Origin: Microbotryum silenes-acaulis | Lineage: Eukaryota; Basidiomycota; Microbotryomycetes; Microbotryales; Microbotryaceae | DNA: 30,053 nucleotides | Reading direction: 5' to 3' | NCBI GenBank assembly: GCA_003665825.1 | Contig: QPFY01000052.1 | Location: 1 to 30,053 of the forward strand | Shown: positions 1 through 13,318 of the stretch, one piece after another | Numbering within the stretch: the first letter of the stretch is position 1 | Layout of the letters: the number at the start of each line of letters is the position of its first letter | Notes under the pieces: generated by a model | The model's database searches: none | What the model was told of the DNA's origin: nothing | Seen by the model: only the letters and a program-made list of their open reading frames with translations | Program-made: the position numbers and the translations under genes

Positions 1-193
1 CTCATCCTCAGCCTTCGCTGGCCCTTAGACCGCTCGGACCATATCTCCCCCAGATGTGTACAGTGTGTTTTCAGTTGCTCGTACGGATAACAATCTTTTG
101 GCAGTCGTGTTGGAACAAAACCGTTCATTCAACTGGGTTCCCTCATCCTCATCCTCACCTTCGCTGGCCCTTAGACCGCTCGGCCATATCTCC

Positions 194-3100
194 GGTTGTG
201 TATGTCGTATACTTTTGGTTTCCGTACGAATCGTCAGGTTTTTCGCAGGTCCAAATCCGACTCGTCTATGGGCGTTCCTTCATCCTTCGCTGGCCTTAGA
301 CCGCTCGGCCATATCTCCCCCAGATGTGTACAGTGTGTTTTCAGTTGCTCGTACGGATAACAATCTTTTGGCAGTCGTGTTGGAACAAAACCGTTCATTC
401 AACTGGGTTCCCTCATCCTCATCCTCAGCCTTCGCTGGCCCTTAGACCGCTCGGCCATATCTCCCCCAGATGTGTACAGTGTGTTTTCAGTTGCTCGTAC
501 GGATAACAATCTTTTGGGCAGTCGTGTTGGAACAAAACCGTTCATTCAACTGGGTTCCCTCATCCTCATCCTCAGCCTTCGCTGGCCCTTAGACCGCTCG
601 GCCATATCTCCGGTTGTATGTCGTCTTTTGGTTTCCCGTACGAATCGTCAGGTTTTTCGCAGGTCCAAATCGCGACTCGTCTATCGGCGTTCCTTCATCC
701 TTCGCTGGCCCTTAGACCGCTCGGCCATATCTCCCCCAGATGTGTACAGTGTGTTTTCAGTTGCTCGTACGGATAACAATCTTTTGGCAGTCGTGTTGGA
801 ACAAAACCGTTCATTCAACTGGGTTCCCTCATCCTCATCCTCAGCCTTCGCTGGCCCTTAGACCGCTCGGCCATATCTCCCCCAGATGTGTACAGTGTGT
901 TTTCAGTTGCTCGTACGGATAACAATCTTTTGGCAGTCGTGTTGGAACAAAACCGTTCATTCAGCTGGGTTCCCTCATCCTCATCCTCAGCCTTCGCTGG
1001 CCCTTAGACCGCTCGGCCATATCTCCCCCAGATGTGTACAGTGTGTTTTCAGTTGCTCGTACGGATAAACAATCTTTTGGCAGTCGTGTTGGAACAAAAC
1101 CGTTCATTCAGCTGGGTTCCCTCATCCTCATCCTCAGCCTTCGCTGGCCCTTAGACCGCTCGGCCATATCTCCCCCAGATGTGTACAGTGTGTTTTCAGT
1201 TGCTCGTACGGATAACAATCTTTTGGCAGTCGTGTTGGAACAAAACCGTTCATTCAGCTGGGTTCCCTCATCCTCATCCTCATCCTTCGCTGGCCCTTAG
1301 ACCGCTCGGCCATATCTCCCCCAGATGTGTACAGTGTGTTTTCAGTTGCTCGTACGGATAGCAATCTTTTGGCAGTCGTGTTGGAACAAAACCGTTCATT
1401 CAGCTGGGTTCCCTCATCCTCATCCTCATCCTTCGCTGGCCCTTAGACCGCTCGGCCATATCTCCCCCAGATGTGTACAGTGTGTTTTCAGTTGCTCGTA
1501 CGGATAGCAATCTTTTGGCAGTCGTGTTGGAACAAAAACCGTTCATTCAACTGGGTTCCCTCATCCTCATCCTCAGCCTTCGCTGGCCCTTAGACCGCTC
1601 GGCCATATCTCCCCCAGATGTGTACAGTGTGTTTTCAGTTGCTCGTACGGATAGCAATCTTTTGGCAGTCGTGTTGGAACAAAACCGTTCATTCAGCTGG
1701 GTTCCCTCATCCTCATCCTCATCCTTCGCTGGCCCTTAGACCGCTCGGCCATATCTCCCCCAGATGTGTACAGTGTGTTTTCAGTTGCTCGTACGGATAA
1801 CAATCTTTTGGCAGTCGTGTTGGAACAAAACCGTTCATTCAACTGGGTTCCCTCATCCTCATCCTCAGCCTTCGCTGGCCCTTAGACCGCTCGGCCATAT
1901 CTCCCCCAGATGTGTACAGTGTGTTTTCAGTTGCTCGTACGGATAACAATCTTTTGGCAGTCGTGTTGGAACAAAACCGTTCATTCAGCTGGGTTCCCTC
2001 ATCCTCATCCTCAGCCTTCGCTGGCCCTTAGACCGCTCGGCCATATCTCCCCCAGATGTGTACAGTGTGTTTTCAGTTGCTCGTACGGATAACAATCTTT
2101 TGGCAGTCGTGTTGGAACAAAACCGTTCATTCAGCTGGGTTCCCTCATCCTCATCCTCAGCCTTCGCTGGCCCTTAGACCGCTCGGCCATATCTCCCCCA
2201 GATGTGTACAGTGTGTTTTCAGTTGCTCGTACGGATAACAATCTTTTGGCAGTCGTGTTGGAACAAAACCGTTCATTCAGCTGGGTTCCCTCATCCTCAT
2301 CCTCATCCTTCGCTGGCCCTTAGACCGCTCGGCCATATCTCCCCCAGATGTGTACAGTGTGTTTTCAGTTGCTCGTACGGATAGCAATCTTTTGGCAGTC
2401 GTGTTGGAACAAAACCGTTCATTCAGCTGGGTTCCCTCATCCTCATCCTCATCCTTCGCTGGCCCTTAGACCGCTCGGCCATATCTCCCCCAGATGTGTA
2501 CAGTGTGTTTTCAGTTGCTCGTACGGATAGCAATCTTTTTGGCAGTCGTGTTGGAACAAAAACCGTTCATTCAACTGGGTTCCCTCATCCTCATCCTCAG
2601 CCTTCGCTGGCCCTTAGACCGCTCGGCCATATCTCCCCCAGATGTGTACAGTGTGTTTTCAGTTGCTCGTACGGATAGCAATCTTTTGGCAGTCGTGTTG
2701 GAACAAAACCGTTCATTCAACTGGGTTCCCTCATCCTCATCCTCAGCCTTCGCTGGCCCTTAGACCGCTCGGCCATATCTCCCCCAGATGTGTACAGTGT
2801 GTTTTCAGTTGCTCGTACGGATAGCAATCTTTTGGCAGTCGTGTTGGAACAAAACCGTTCATTCAACTGGGTTCCCTCATCCTCATCCTCAGCCTTCGCT
2901 GGCCCTTAGACCGCTCGGCCATATCTCCGGTTGTGTATGTCGTATACTTTTGGTTTCCCGTACGAATCGTCAGGTTTTTCGCAGGTCCAAATCGCGACTC
3001 GTCTATCGGCGTTCCTTCATCCTTCGCTGGCCCTTAGACCGCTCGGCCATATCTCCCCCAGATGTGTACAGTGTGTTTTCAGTTGCTCGTACGGATAACA

Positions 3101-6100
3101 ATCTTTTGGCAGTCGTGTTGGAACAAAACCGTTCATTCAACTGGGTTCCCTCATCCTCATCCTCAGCCTTCGCTGGCCCTTAGACCGCTCGGCCATATCT
3201 CCCCCAGATGTGTACAGTGTGTTTTCAGTTGCTCGTACGGATAACAATCTTTTGGCAGTCGTGTTGGAACAAAACCGTTCATTCAACTGGGTTCCCTCAT
3301 CCTCATCCTCAGCCTTCGCTGGCCCTTAGACCGCTCGGCCATATCTCCGGTTGTGTATGTCGTATACTTTTGGTTTCCCGTACGAATCGTCAGGCGCAGC
3401 AATCGCGACTCGTCTATCGGCGTTCCTTCATCCTTCCGGCCAGACCGTCCAAATCAGTGGTCGGACTCGTACGGATAACAATCAGTCTGGGCACCGTTCA
3501 CCTTTCATCCTCATCCAGCTGGGCCCTTAGACCGCTCGGCCATATCTCCCCCAGATGTGTACAGTGTGTTTTCAGTTGCTCGTACGGATAACAATCTTTT
3601 GGCAGTCGTGTTGGAACAAAACCGTTCATTCAGCTGGGTTCCCTCATCCTCATCCTCAGCCTTCGCTGGCCCTTAGACCGCTCGGCCATATCTCCCCCAG
3701 ATGTGTACAGTGTGTTTTCAGTTGCTCGTACGGATAACAATCTTTTGGCAGTCGTGTTGGAACAAAACCGTTCATTCAGCTGGGTTCCCTCATCCTCATC
3801 CTCAGCCTTCGCTGGCCCTTAGACCGCTCGGCCATATCTCCCCCAGATGTGTACAGTGTGTTTTCAGTTGCTCGTACGGATAACAATCTTTTGGCAGTCG
3901 TGTTGGAACAAAACCGTTCATTCAGCTGGGTTCCCTCATCCTCATCCTCATCCTTCGCTGGCCCTTAGACCGCTCGGCCATATCTCCCCCAGATGTGTAC
4001 AGTGTGTTTTCAGTTGCTCGTACGGATAGCAATCTTTTGGCAGTCGTGTTGGAACAAAACCGTTCATTCAGCTGGGTTTCCCTCATCCTCATCCTCATCC
4101 TTCGCTGGCCCTTAGACCGCTCGGCCATATCTCCCCCAGATGTGTACAGTGTGTTTTCAGTTGCTCGTACGGATAGCAATCTTTTGGCAGTCGTGTTGGA
4201 ACAAAACCGTTCATTCAACTGGGTTCCCTCATCCTCATCCTCAGCCTTCGCTGGCCCTTAGACCGCTCGGCCATATCTCCCCCAGATGTGTACAGTGTGT
4301 TTTCAGTTGCTCGTACGGATAACAATCTTTTGGCAGTCGTGTTGGAACAAAACCGTTCATTCAGCTGGGTTCCCTCATCCTCATCCTCAGCCTTCGCTGG
4401 CCCTTAGACCGCTCGGCCATATCTCCCCCAGATGTGTACAGTGTGTTTTCAGTTGCTCGTACGGATAACAATCTTTTGGCAGTCGTGTTGGAACAAAACC
4501 GTTCATTCAACTGGGTTCCCTCATCCTCATCCTCAGCCTTCGCTGGCCCTTAGACCGCTCGGCCATATCTCCCCCAGATGTGTACAGTGTGTTTTCAGTT
4601 GCTCGTACGGATAGCAATCTTTTGGCAGTCGTGTTGGAACAAAACCGTTCATTCAACTGGGTTCCCTCATCCTCATCCTCAGCCTTCGCTGGCCCTTAGA
4701 CCGCTCGGCCATATCTCCCCCAGATGTGTACAGTGTGTTTTCAGTTGCTCGTACGGATAACAATCTTTTGGCAGTCGTGTTGGAACAAAACCGTTCATTC
4801 AGCTGGGTTCCCTCATCCTCATCCTCATCCTTCGCTGGCCCTTAGACCGCTCGGCCATATCTCCCCCAGATGTGTACAGTGTGTTTTCAGTTGCTCGTAC
4901 GGATAGCAATCTTTTGGCAGTCGTGTTGGAACAAAACCGTTCATTCAACTGGGTTCCCTCATCCTCATCCTCAGCCTTCGCTGGCCCTTAGACCGCTCGG
5001 CCATATCTCCCCCAGATGTGTACAGTGTGTTTTCAGTTGCTCGTACGGATAGCAATCTTTTGGCAGTCGTGTTGGAACAAAACCGTTCATTCAACTGGGT
5101 TCCCTCATCCTCATCCTCAGCCTTCGCTGGCCCTTAGACCGCTCGGCCATATCTCCCCCAGATGTGTACAGTGTGTTTTCAGTTGCTCGTACGGATAACA
5201 ATCTTTTGGCAGTCGTGTTGGAACAAAACCGTTCATTCAGCTGGGTTCCCTCATCCTCATCCTCATCCTTCGCTGGCCCTTAGACCGCTCGGCCATATCT
5301 CCCCCAGATGTGTACAGTGTGTTTTCAGTTGCTCGTACGGATAGCAATCTTTTGGCAGTCGTGTTGGAACAAAACCGTTCATTCAACTGGGTTCCCTCAT
5401 CCTCATCCTCAGCCTTCGCTGGCCCTTAGACCGCTCGGCCATATCTCCCCCAGATGTGTACAGTGTGTTTTCAGTTGCTCGTACGGATAGCAATCTTTTG
5501 GCAGTCGTGTTGGAACAAAACCGTTCATTCAACTGGGTTCCCTCATCCTCATCCTCAGCCTTCGCTGGCCCTTAGACCGCTCGGCCATATCTCCCCCAGA
5601 TGTGTACAGTGTGTTTTCAGTTGCTCGTACGGATAACAATCTTTTGGCAGTCGTGTTGGAACAAAACCGTTCATTCAACTGGGTTCCCTCATCCTCATCC
5701 TCATCCTTCGCTGGCCCTTAGACCGCTCGGCCATATCTCCCCCAGATGTGTACAGTGTGTTTTCAGTTGCTCGTACGGATAGCAATCTTTTGGCAGTCGT
5801 GTTGGAACAAAACCGTTCATTCAACTGGGTTCCCTCATCCTCATCCTCAGCCTTCGCTGGCCCTTAGACCGCTCGGCCATATCTCCGGTTGTGTATGTCG
5901 TATACTTTTGGTTTCCCGTACGAATCGTCAGGTTTTTCGCAGGTCCAAATCGCGACTCGTCTATCGGCGTTCCTTCATCCTTCGCTGGCCCTTAGACCGC
6001 TCGGCCATATCTCCCCCAGATGTGTACAGTGTGTTTTCAGTTGCTCGTACGGATAACAATCTTTGGCAGTCGTGTTGAACAAAACGTTCATTCAACTGGG

Positions 6101-9100
6101 TTCCCTCATCCTCATCCTCAGCCTTCGCTGGCCCTTAGACCGCTCGGCCATATCTCCCCCAGATGTGTACAGTGTGTTTTCAGTTGCTCGTACGGATAGC
6201 AATCTTTTGGCAGTCGTGTTGGAACAAAACCGTTCATTCAACTGGGTTCCCTCATCCTCATCCTCAGCCTTCGCTGGCCCTTAGACCGCTCGGCCATATC
6301 TCCCCCAGATGTGTACAGTGTGTTTTCAGTTGCTCGTACGGATAACAATCTTTTGGCAGTCGTGTTGGAACAAAACCGTTCATTCAACTGGGTTCCCTCA
6401 TCCTCATCCTCAGCCTTCGCTGGCCCTTAGACCGCTCGGCCATATCTCCCCCAGATGTGTACAGTGTGTTTTCAGTTGCTCGTACGGATAACAATCTTTT
6501 GGCAGTCGTGTTGGAACAAAACCGTTCATTCAACTGGGTTCCCTCATCCTCATCCTCAGCCTTCGCTGGCCCTTAGACCGCTCGGCCATATCTCCCCCAG
6601 ATGTGTACAGTGTGTTTTCAGTTGCTCGTACGGATAACAATCTTTTGGCAGTCGTGTTGGAACAAAACCGTTCATTCAACTGGGTTCCCTCATCCTCATC
6701 CTCAGCCTTCGCTGGCCCTTAGACCGCTCGGCCATATCTCCCCCAGATGTGTACAGTGTGTTTTCAGTTGCTCGTACGGATAACAATCTTTTGGCAGTCG
6801 TGTTGGAACAAAACCGTTCATTCAGCTGGGTTCCCTCATCCTCATCCTCATCCTTCCGCTGGCCCTTAGACCGCTCGGCCATATCTCCCCCAGATGTGTA
6901 CAGTGTGTTTTCAGTTGCTCGTACGGATAGCAATCTTTTGGCAGTCGTGTTGGAACAAAACCGTTCATTCAACTGGGTTCCCTCATCCTCATCCTCAGCC
7001 TTCGCTGGCCCTTAGACCGCTCGGCCATATCTCCCCCAGATGTGTACAGTGTGTTTTCAGTTGCTCGTACGGATAACAATCTTTTGGCAGTCGTGTTGGA
7101 ACAAAACCGTTCATTCAACTGGGTTCCCTCATCCTCATCCTCAGCCTTCGCTGGCCCTTAGACCGCTCGGCCATATCTCCCCCAGATGTGTACAGTGTGT
7201 TTTCAGTTGCTCGTACGGATAACAATCTTTTGGCAGTCGTGTTGGAACAAAACCGTTCATTCAGCTGGGTTCCCTCATCCTCATCCTCATCCTTCGCTGG
7301 CCCTTAGACCGCTCGGCCATATCTCCCCCAGATGTGTACAGTGTGTTTTCAGTTGCTCGTACGGATAACAATCTTTTGGCAGTCGTGTTGGAACAAAACC
7401 GTTCATTCAACTGGGTTCCCTCATCCTCATCCTCAGCCTTCGCTGGCCCTTAGACCGCTCGGCCATATCTCCCCCAGATGTGTACAGTGTGTTTTCAGTT
7501 GCTCGTACGGATAACAATCTTTTGGCAGTCGTGTTGGAACAAAACCGTTCATTCAACTGGGTTCCCTCATCCTCATCCTCAGCCTTCGCTGGCCCTTAGA
7601 CCGCTCGGCCATATCTCCCCCAGATGTGTACAGTGTGTTTTCAGTTGCTCGTACGGATAGCAATCTTTTGGCAGTCGTGTTGGAACAAAACCGTTCATTC
7701 AACTGGGTTCCCTCATCCTCATCCTCAGCCTTCGCTGGCCCTTAGACCGCTCGGCCATATCTCCCCCAGATGTGTACAGTGTGTTTTCAGTTGCTCGTAC
7801 GGATAGCAATCTTTTGGCAGTCGTGTTGGAACAAAACCGTTCATTCAACTGGGTTCCCTCATCCTCATCCTCATCCTTCGCTGGCCCTTAGACCGCTCGG
7901 CCATATCTCCCCCAGATGTGTACAGTGTGTTTTCAGTTGCTCGTACGGATAACAATCTTTTGGCAGTCGTGTTGGAACAAAACCGTTCATTCAGCTGGGT
8001 TCCCTCATCCTCATCCTCATCCTTCGCTGGCCCTTAGACCGCTCGGCCATATCTCCCCCAGATGTGTACAGTGTGTTTTCAGTTGCTCGTACGGATAACA
8101 ATCTTTTGGCAGTCGTGTTGGAACAAAACCGTTCATTCAGCTGGGTTCCCTCATCCTCATCCTCATCCTTCGCTGGCCCTTAGACCGCTCGGCCATATCT
8201 CCCCCAGATGTGTACAGTGTGTTTTCAGTTGCTCGTACGGATAACAATCTTTTGGCAGTCGTGTTGGAACAAAACCGTTCATTCAGCTGGGTTCCCTCAT
8301 CCTCATCCTCATCCTTCGCTGGCCCTTAGACCGCTCGGCCATATCTCCCCCAGATGTGTACAGTGTGTTTTCAGTTGCTCGTACGGATAACAATCTTTTG
8401 GCAGTCGTGTTGGAACAAAACCGTTCATTCAGCTGGGTTCCCTCATCCTCATCCTCATCCTTCGCTGGCCCTTAGACCGCTCGGCCATATCTCCCCCAGA
8501 TGTGTACAGTGTGTTTTCAGTTGCTCGTACGGATAACAATCTTTTGGCAGTCGTGTTGGAACAAAACCGTTCATTCAACTGGGTTCCCTCATCCTCATCC
8601 TCAGCCTTCGCTGGCCCTTAGACCGCTCGGCCATATCTCCCCCAGATGTGTACAGTGTGTTTTCAGTTGCTCGTACGGATAACAATCTTTTGGCAGTCGT
8701 GTTGGAACAAAACCGTTCATTCAACTGGGTTCCCTCATCCTCATCCTCAGCCTTCGCTGGCCCTTAGACCGCTCGGCCATATCTCCCCCAGATGTGTACA
8801 GTGTGTTTTCAGTTGCTCGTACGGATAACAATCTTTTGGCAGTCGTGTTGGAACAAAACCGTTCATTCAGCTGGGTTCCCTCATCCTCATCCTCATCCTT
8901 CGCTGGCCCTTAGACCGCTCGGCCATATCTCCCCCAGATGTGTACAGTGTGTTTTCAGTTGCTCGTACGGATAACAATCTTTTGGCAGTCGTGTTGGAAC
9001 AAAACCGTTCATTCAACTGGGTTCCCTCATCCTCATCCTCAGCCTTCGCTGGCCCTTAGACCGCTCGGCCATATCTCCCCCAGATGTGTACAGTGTGTTT

Positions 9101-12100
9101 TCAGTTGCTCGTACGGATAACAATCTTTTGGCAGTCGTGTTGGAACAAAACCGTTCATTCAACTGGGTTCCCTCATCCTCATCCTCAGCCTTCGCTGGCC
9201 CTTAGACCGCTCGGCCATATCTCCCCCAGATGTGTACAGTGTGTTTTCAGTTGCTCGTACGGATAACAATCTTTTGGCAGTCGTGTTGGAACAAAACCGT
9301 TCATTCAGCTGGGTTCCCTCATCCTCATCCTCATCCTTCGCTGGCCCTTAGACCGCTCGGCCATATCTCCCCCAGATGTGTACAGTGTGTTTTCAGTTGC
9401 TCGTACGGATAACAATCTTTTGGCAGTCGTGTTGGAACAAAACCGTTCATTCAACTGGGTTCCCTCATCCTCATCCTCATCCTTCGCGGGCCCTTAGACC
9501 GCTCGGCCATATCTCCCCCAGATGTGTACAGTGTGTTTTCAGTTGCTCGTACGGATAACAATCTTTTGGCAGTCGTGTTGGAACAAAACCGTTCATTCAG
9601 CTGGGTTCCCTCATCCTCATCCTCATCCTTCGCTGGCCCTTAGACCGCTCGGCCATATCTCCCCCAGATGTGTACAGTGTGTTTTCAGTTGCTCGTACGG
9701 ATAACAATCTTTTGGCAGTCGTGTTGGAACAAAACCGTTCATTCAGCTGGGTTCCCTCATCCTCATCCTCATCCTTCGCGGGCCCTTAGACCGCTCGGCC
9801 ATATCTCCCCCAGATGTGTACAGTGTGTTTTCAGTTGCTCGTACGGATAGCAATCTTTTGGCAGTCGTGTTGGAACAAAACCGTTCATTCAACTGGGTTC
9901 CCTCATCCTCATCCTCAGCCTTCGCTGGCCCTTAGACCGCTCGGCCATATCTCCCCCAGATGTGTACAGTGTGTTTTCAGTTGCTCGTACGGATAACAAT
10001 CTTTTGGCAGTCGTGTTGGAACAAAACCGTTCATTCAGCTGGGTTCCCTCATCCTCATCCTCATCCTTCGCTGGCCCTTAGACCGCTCGGCCATATCTCC
10101 CCCAGATGTGTACAGTGTGTTTTCAGTTGCTCGTACGGATAGCAATCTTTTGGCAGTCGTGTTGGAACAAAACCGTTCATTCAACTGGGTTCCCTCATCC
10201 TCATCCTCAGCCTTCGCTGGCCCTTAGACCGCTCGGCCATATCTCCCCCAGATGTGTACAGTGTGTTTTCAGTTGCTCGTACGGATAACAATCTTTTGGC
10301 AGTCGTGTTGGAACAAAACCGTTCATTCAGCTGGGTTCCCTCATCCTCATCCTCAGCCTTCGCTGGCCCTTAGACCGCTCGGCCATATCTCCCCCAGATG
10401 TGTACAGTGTGTTTTCAGTTGCTCGTACGGATAGCAATCTTTTGGCAGTCGTGTTGGAACAAAACCGTTCATTCAGCTGGGTTCCCTCATCCTCATCCTC
10501 ATCCTTCGCTGGCCCTTAGACCGCTCGGCCATATCTCCCCCAGATGTGTACAGTGTGTTTTCAGTTGCTCGTACGGATAACAATCTTTTGGCAGTCGTGT
10601 TGGAACAAAACCGTTCATTCAGCTGGGTTCCCTCATCCTCATCCTCATCCTTCGCTGGCCCTTAGACCGCTCGGCCATATCTCCCCCAGATGTGTACAGT
10701 GTGTTTTCAGTTGCTCGTACGGATAACAATCTTTTGGCAGTCGTGTTGGAACAAAACCGTTCATTCAGCTGGGTTCCCTCATCCTCATCCTCATCCTTCG
10801 CTGGCCCTTAGACCGCTCGGCCATATCTCCCCCAGATGTGTACAGTGTGTTTTCAGTTGCTCGTACGGATAACAATCTTTTGGCAGTCGTGTTGGAACAA
10901 AACCGTTCATTCAGCTGGGTTCCCTCATCCTCATCCTCATCCTTCGCTGGCCCTTAGACCGCTCGGCCATATCTCCCCCAGATGTGTACAGTGTGTTTTC
11001 AGTTGCTCGTACGGATAGCAATCTTTTGGCAGTCGTGTTGGAACAAAACCGTTCATTCAGCTGGGTTCCCTCATCCTCATCCTCATCCTTCGCGGGCCCT
11101 TAGACCGCTCGGCCATATCTCCGGTTGTGTATGTAGTATACTTTTGGTTTCCCGTACGAATCGTCAGGTTTTTCGCAGGTCCAAATCGCGACTCGTCTAT
11201 CGGCGTTCCTTCATCCTTCGCTCGCCCTTAGACCGCTCGGCCATATCTCCCCCAGATGTGTACAGTGTGTTTTCAGTTGCTCGTACGGATAACAATCTTT
11301 TGGCAGTCGTGTTGGAACAAAACCGTTCATTCAGCTGGGTTCCCTCATCCTCATCCTCATCCTTCGCGGGCCCTTAGACCGCTCGGCCATATCTCCGGTT
11401 GTGTATGTCGTATACTTTTGGTTTCCCGTACGAATCGTCAGGTTTTTCGCAGGTCCAAATCGCGACTCGTCTATCGGCGTTCCTTCATCCTTCGCTGGCC
11501 CTTAGACCGCTCGGCCATATCTCCCCCAGATGTGTACAGTGTGTTTTCAGTTGCTCGTACGGATAACAATCTTTTGGCAGTCGTGTTGGAACAAAACCGT
11601 TCATTCAGCTGGTTCCCTCATCCTCATCCTCATCCTTCGCGGGCCCTTAGACCGCTCGGCCATATCTCCCCCAGATGTGTACAGTGTGTTTTCAGTTGCT
11701 CGTACGGATAGCAATCTTTTGGCAGTCGTGTTGGAACAAAACCGTTCATTCAGCTGGGTTCCCTCATCCTCATCCTCATCCTTCGCGGGCCCTTAGACCG
11801 CTCGGCCATATCTCCCCCAGATGTGTACAGTGTGTTTTCAGTTGCTCGTACGGATAGCAATCTTTTGGCAGTCGTGTTGGAACAAAACCGTTCATTCAGC
11901 TGGGTTCCCTCATCCTCATCCTCAGCCTTCGCTGGCCCTTAGACCGCTCGGCCATATCTCCGGTTGTGTATGTAGTATACTTTTGGTTTCCCGTACGAAT
12001 CGTCAGGTTTTTCGCAGGTCCAAATCGCGACTCGTCTATCGGCGTTCCTTCATCCTTCGCTGGCCCTTAGACCGCTCGGCCATATCTCCCCCAGATGTGT

Positions 12101-12509
12101 ACAGTGTGTTTTCAGTTGCTCGTACGGATAACAATCTTTTGGCAGTCGTGTTGGAACAAAACCGTTCATTCAACTGGGTTCCCTCATCCTCATCCTCATC
12201 CTTCGCGGGCCCTTAGACCGCTCGGCCATATCTCCCCCAGATGTGTACAGTGTGTTTTCAGTTGCTCGTACGGATAGCAATCTTTTGGCAGTCGTGTTGG
12301 AACAAAACCGTTCATTCAACTGGGTTCCCTCATCCTCATCCTCAGCCTTCGCTGGCCCTTAGACCGCTCGGCCCTATCTCCGGTTGTGTATGTCGTATAC
12401 TTTTGGTTTCCCGTACGAATCGTCAGGTTTTTCGCAGGTCCAAATCGCGACTCGTCTATCGGCGTTCCTTCATCCTTCGCTGGCCCTTAGACCGCTCGGC
12501 CATATCTCC
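194..12509 (+). repeat. Nine type B variant units dispersed in the array
   Basis: B units replace the A-specific part with a block starting ggttgtgtatgtcgtatac and containing cgtacgaatcgtcagg and cgactcgtctatcggcg. They end in the same module as A (cttcgctggcccttagaccg ... atatctcc). Positions are 194-318, 612-734, 2929-3056, 3349-3549 (rearranged), 5887-6014, 11123-11250, 11397-11524, 11962-12089 and 12382-12509. Six are exactly 128 bp and the first two are slightly shorter. Four of the nine lie in the last 2.2 kb, next to the LINE. The shared 3' module shows that A and B are related, modular monomer classes. Confidence 0.95.
3349..3549 (+). repeat. Rearranged B/A chimeric unit (201 bp)
   Basis: It begins as a B unit, loses the tttttcgcaggtccaa segment and reads ggcgcagcaatcgcgactcg. 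It then enters scrambled sequence holding pieces of both types: ccgtccaaatca from B, actcgtacggataacaatca from A, and tttcatcctcatccagctgg. It ends in the normal shared module. It is the only strongly diverged unit in the array. Confidence 0.9.
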
Positions 12510-13318
12510 CCCAGATGTGTACAGTGTGTTTTCAGTTGCTCGTACGGATAACAATCTTTTGGCAGTCGTGTTGGAACAAAACCGTTCATTCAGCTGGGTT
12601 CCCTCATCCTCATCCTCATCCTTCGCGGGCCCTTAGACCGCTCGGCATATCTCCCCCAGATGTGTACAGTGTGTTTTTCAGTTGCTCGTACGGATAACAA
12701 TCTTTTGGCAGTCGTGTTGGAACAAAACCGTTCATTCAGCTGGGTTCCCTCATCCTCATCCTCATCCTTCGCGGGCCCTTAGACCGCTCGGCCATATCTC
12801 CCCCAGATGTGTACAGTGTGTTTTCAGTTGCTCGTACGGATAACAATCTTTTGGCAGTCGTGTTGGAACAAAACCGTTCATTCAACTGGGTTCCCTCATC
12901 CTCATCCTCAGCCTTCGCGGGCCCTTAGACCGCTCGGCCATATCTCCCCCAGATGTGTACAGTGTGTTTTCAGTTGCTCGTACGGATAACAATCTTTTGG
13001 CAGTCGTGTTGGAACAAAACCGTTCATTCAACTGGGTTCCCTCATCCTCATCCTCAGCCTTCGCTGGCCCTTAGACCGCTCGGCCATATCTCCCCCAGAT
13101 GTGTACAGTGTGTTTTCAGTTGCTCGTACGGATAACAATCTTTTGGCAGTCGTGTTGGAACAAAACCGTTCATTCAACTGGGTTCCTCATCCTCATCCTT
13201 CGCGGGCCCTTAGACCGCTCGGCCATATCTCCCCCAGATGTGTACAGTGTGTTTTCAGTTGCTCGTACGGATAACAATCTTTTGGCAGTCGTGTTGGAAC
13301 AAAACCGTTCATTCAGCT

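Larger units (their letters stand above)
1..13318 (+). repeat. Tandem satellite-like array, 146-bp type A units (83 copies) with interspersed type B units
   Basis: The landmark atgtgtacagtgtgttttca recurs at 54, 324, 470, 740, 886 and onwards to 13238, nearly always 146 bp apart (occasionally 145, 147 or 148). Where a B unit intervenes the spacing is about 270-274 bp. A unit runs from cccagatgtgtacag through ctcgtacggataacaatc and a tcatcc microsatellite to a shared end, cttagaccgctcggccata. Copies are nearly identical. Recurrent variants are ggataAc/ggataGc, cattcaAct/cattcaGct, cctcaGcc/cctcaTcc and cgcTggccc/cgcGggccc, plus single-base homopolymer differences. The unit length is not a multiple of 3 and each copy carries TAG (cttagacc), so the roughly 60-codon frames in every unit are not genes. 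The window opens inside a unit, so the array extends further left. The last unit stops mid-way at attcagct, where the LINE leader begins. Confidence 0.98.

Noticed and set aside
1..600. Chromosome end or telomere
   Set aside because: No short telomeric repeat is present anywhere in the window; the array simply runs off the left edge.
73..13285. cggataacaat in every unit resembles a lac operator half, raising vector contamination
   Set aside because: Only about 11 bases match; the flanks (ctcgta before, ctttt after) differ from lacO and M13 primer regions, and no other vector sequence is present.
54..13300. About 80 open reading frames of ~60 codons (some 88-151) in the array
   Set aside because: They are the same non-coding unit read repeatedly. 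Unit length is not a multiple of three, starts and stops recur mechanically, and the longer frames arise only at B units or indels.
1..13318. CRISPR array
   Set aside because: Units are contiguous 146-bp repeats without unique spacers, and the gene structures in the window are eukaryotic.
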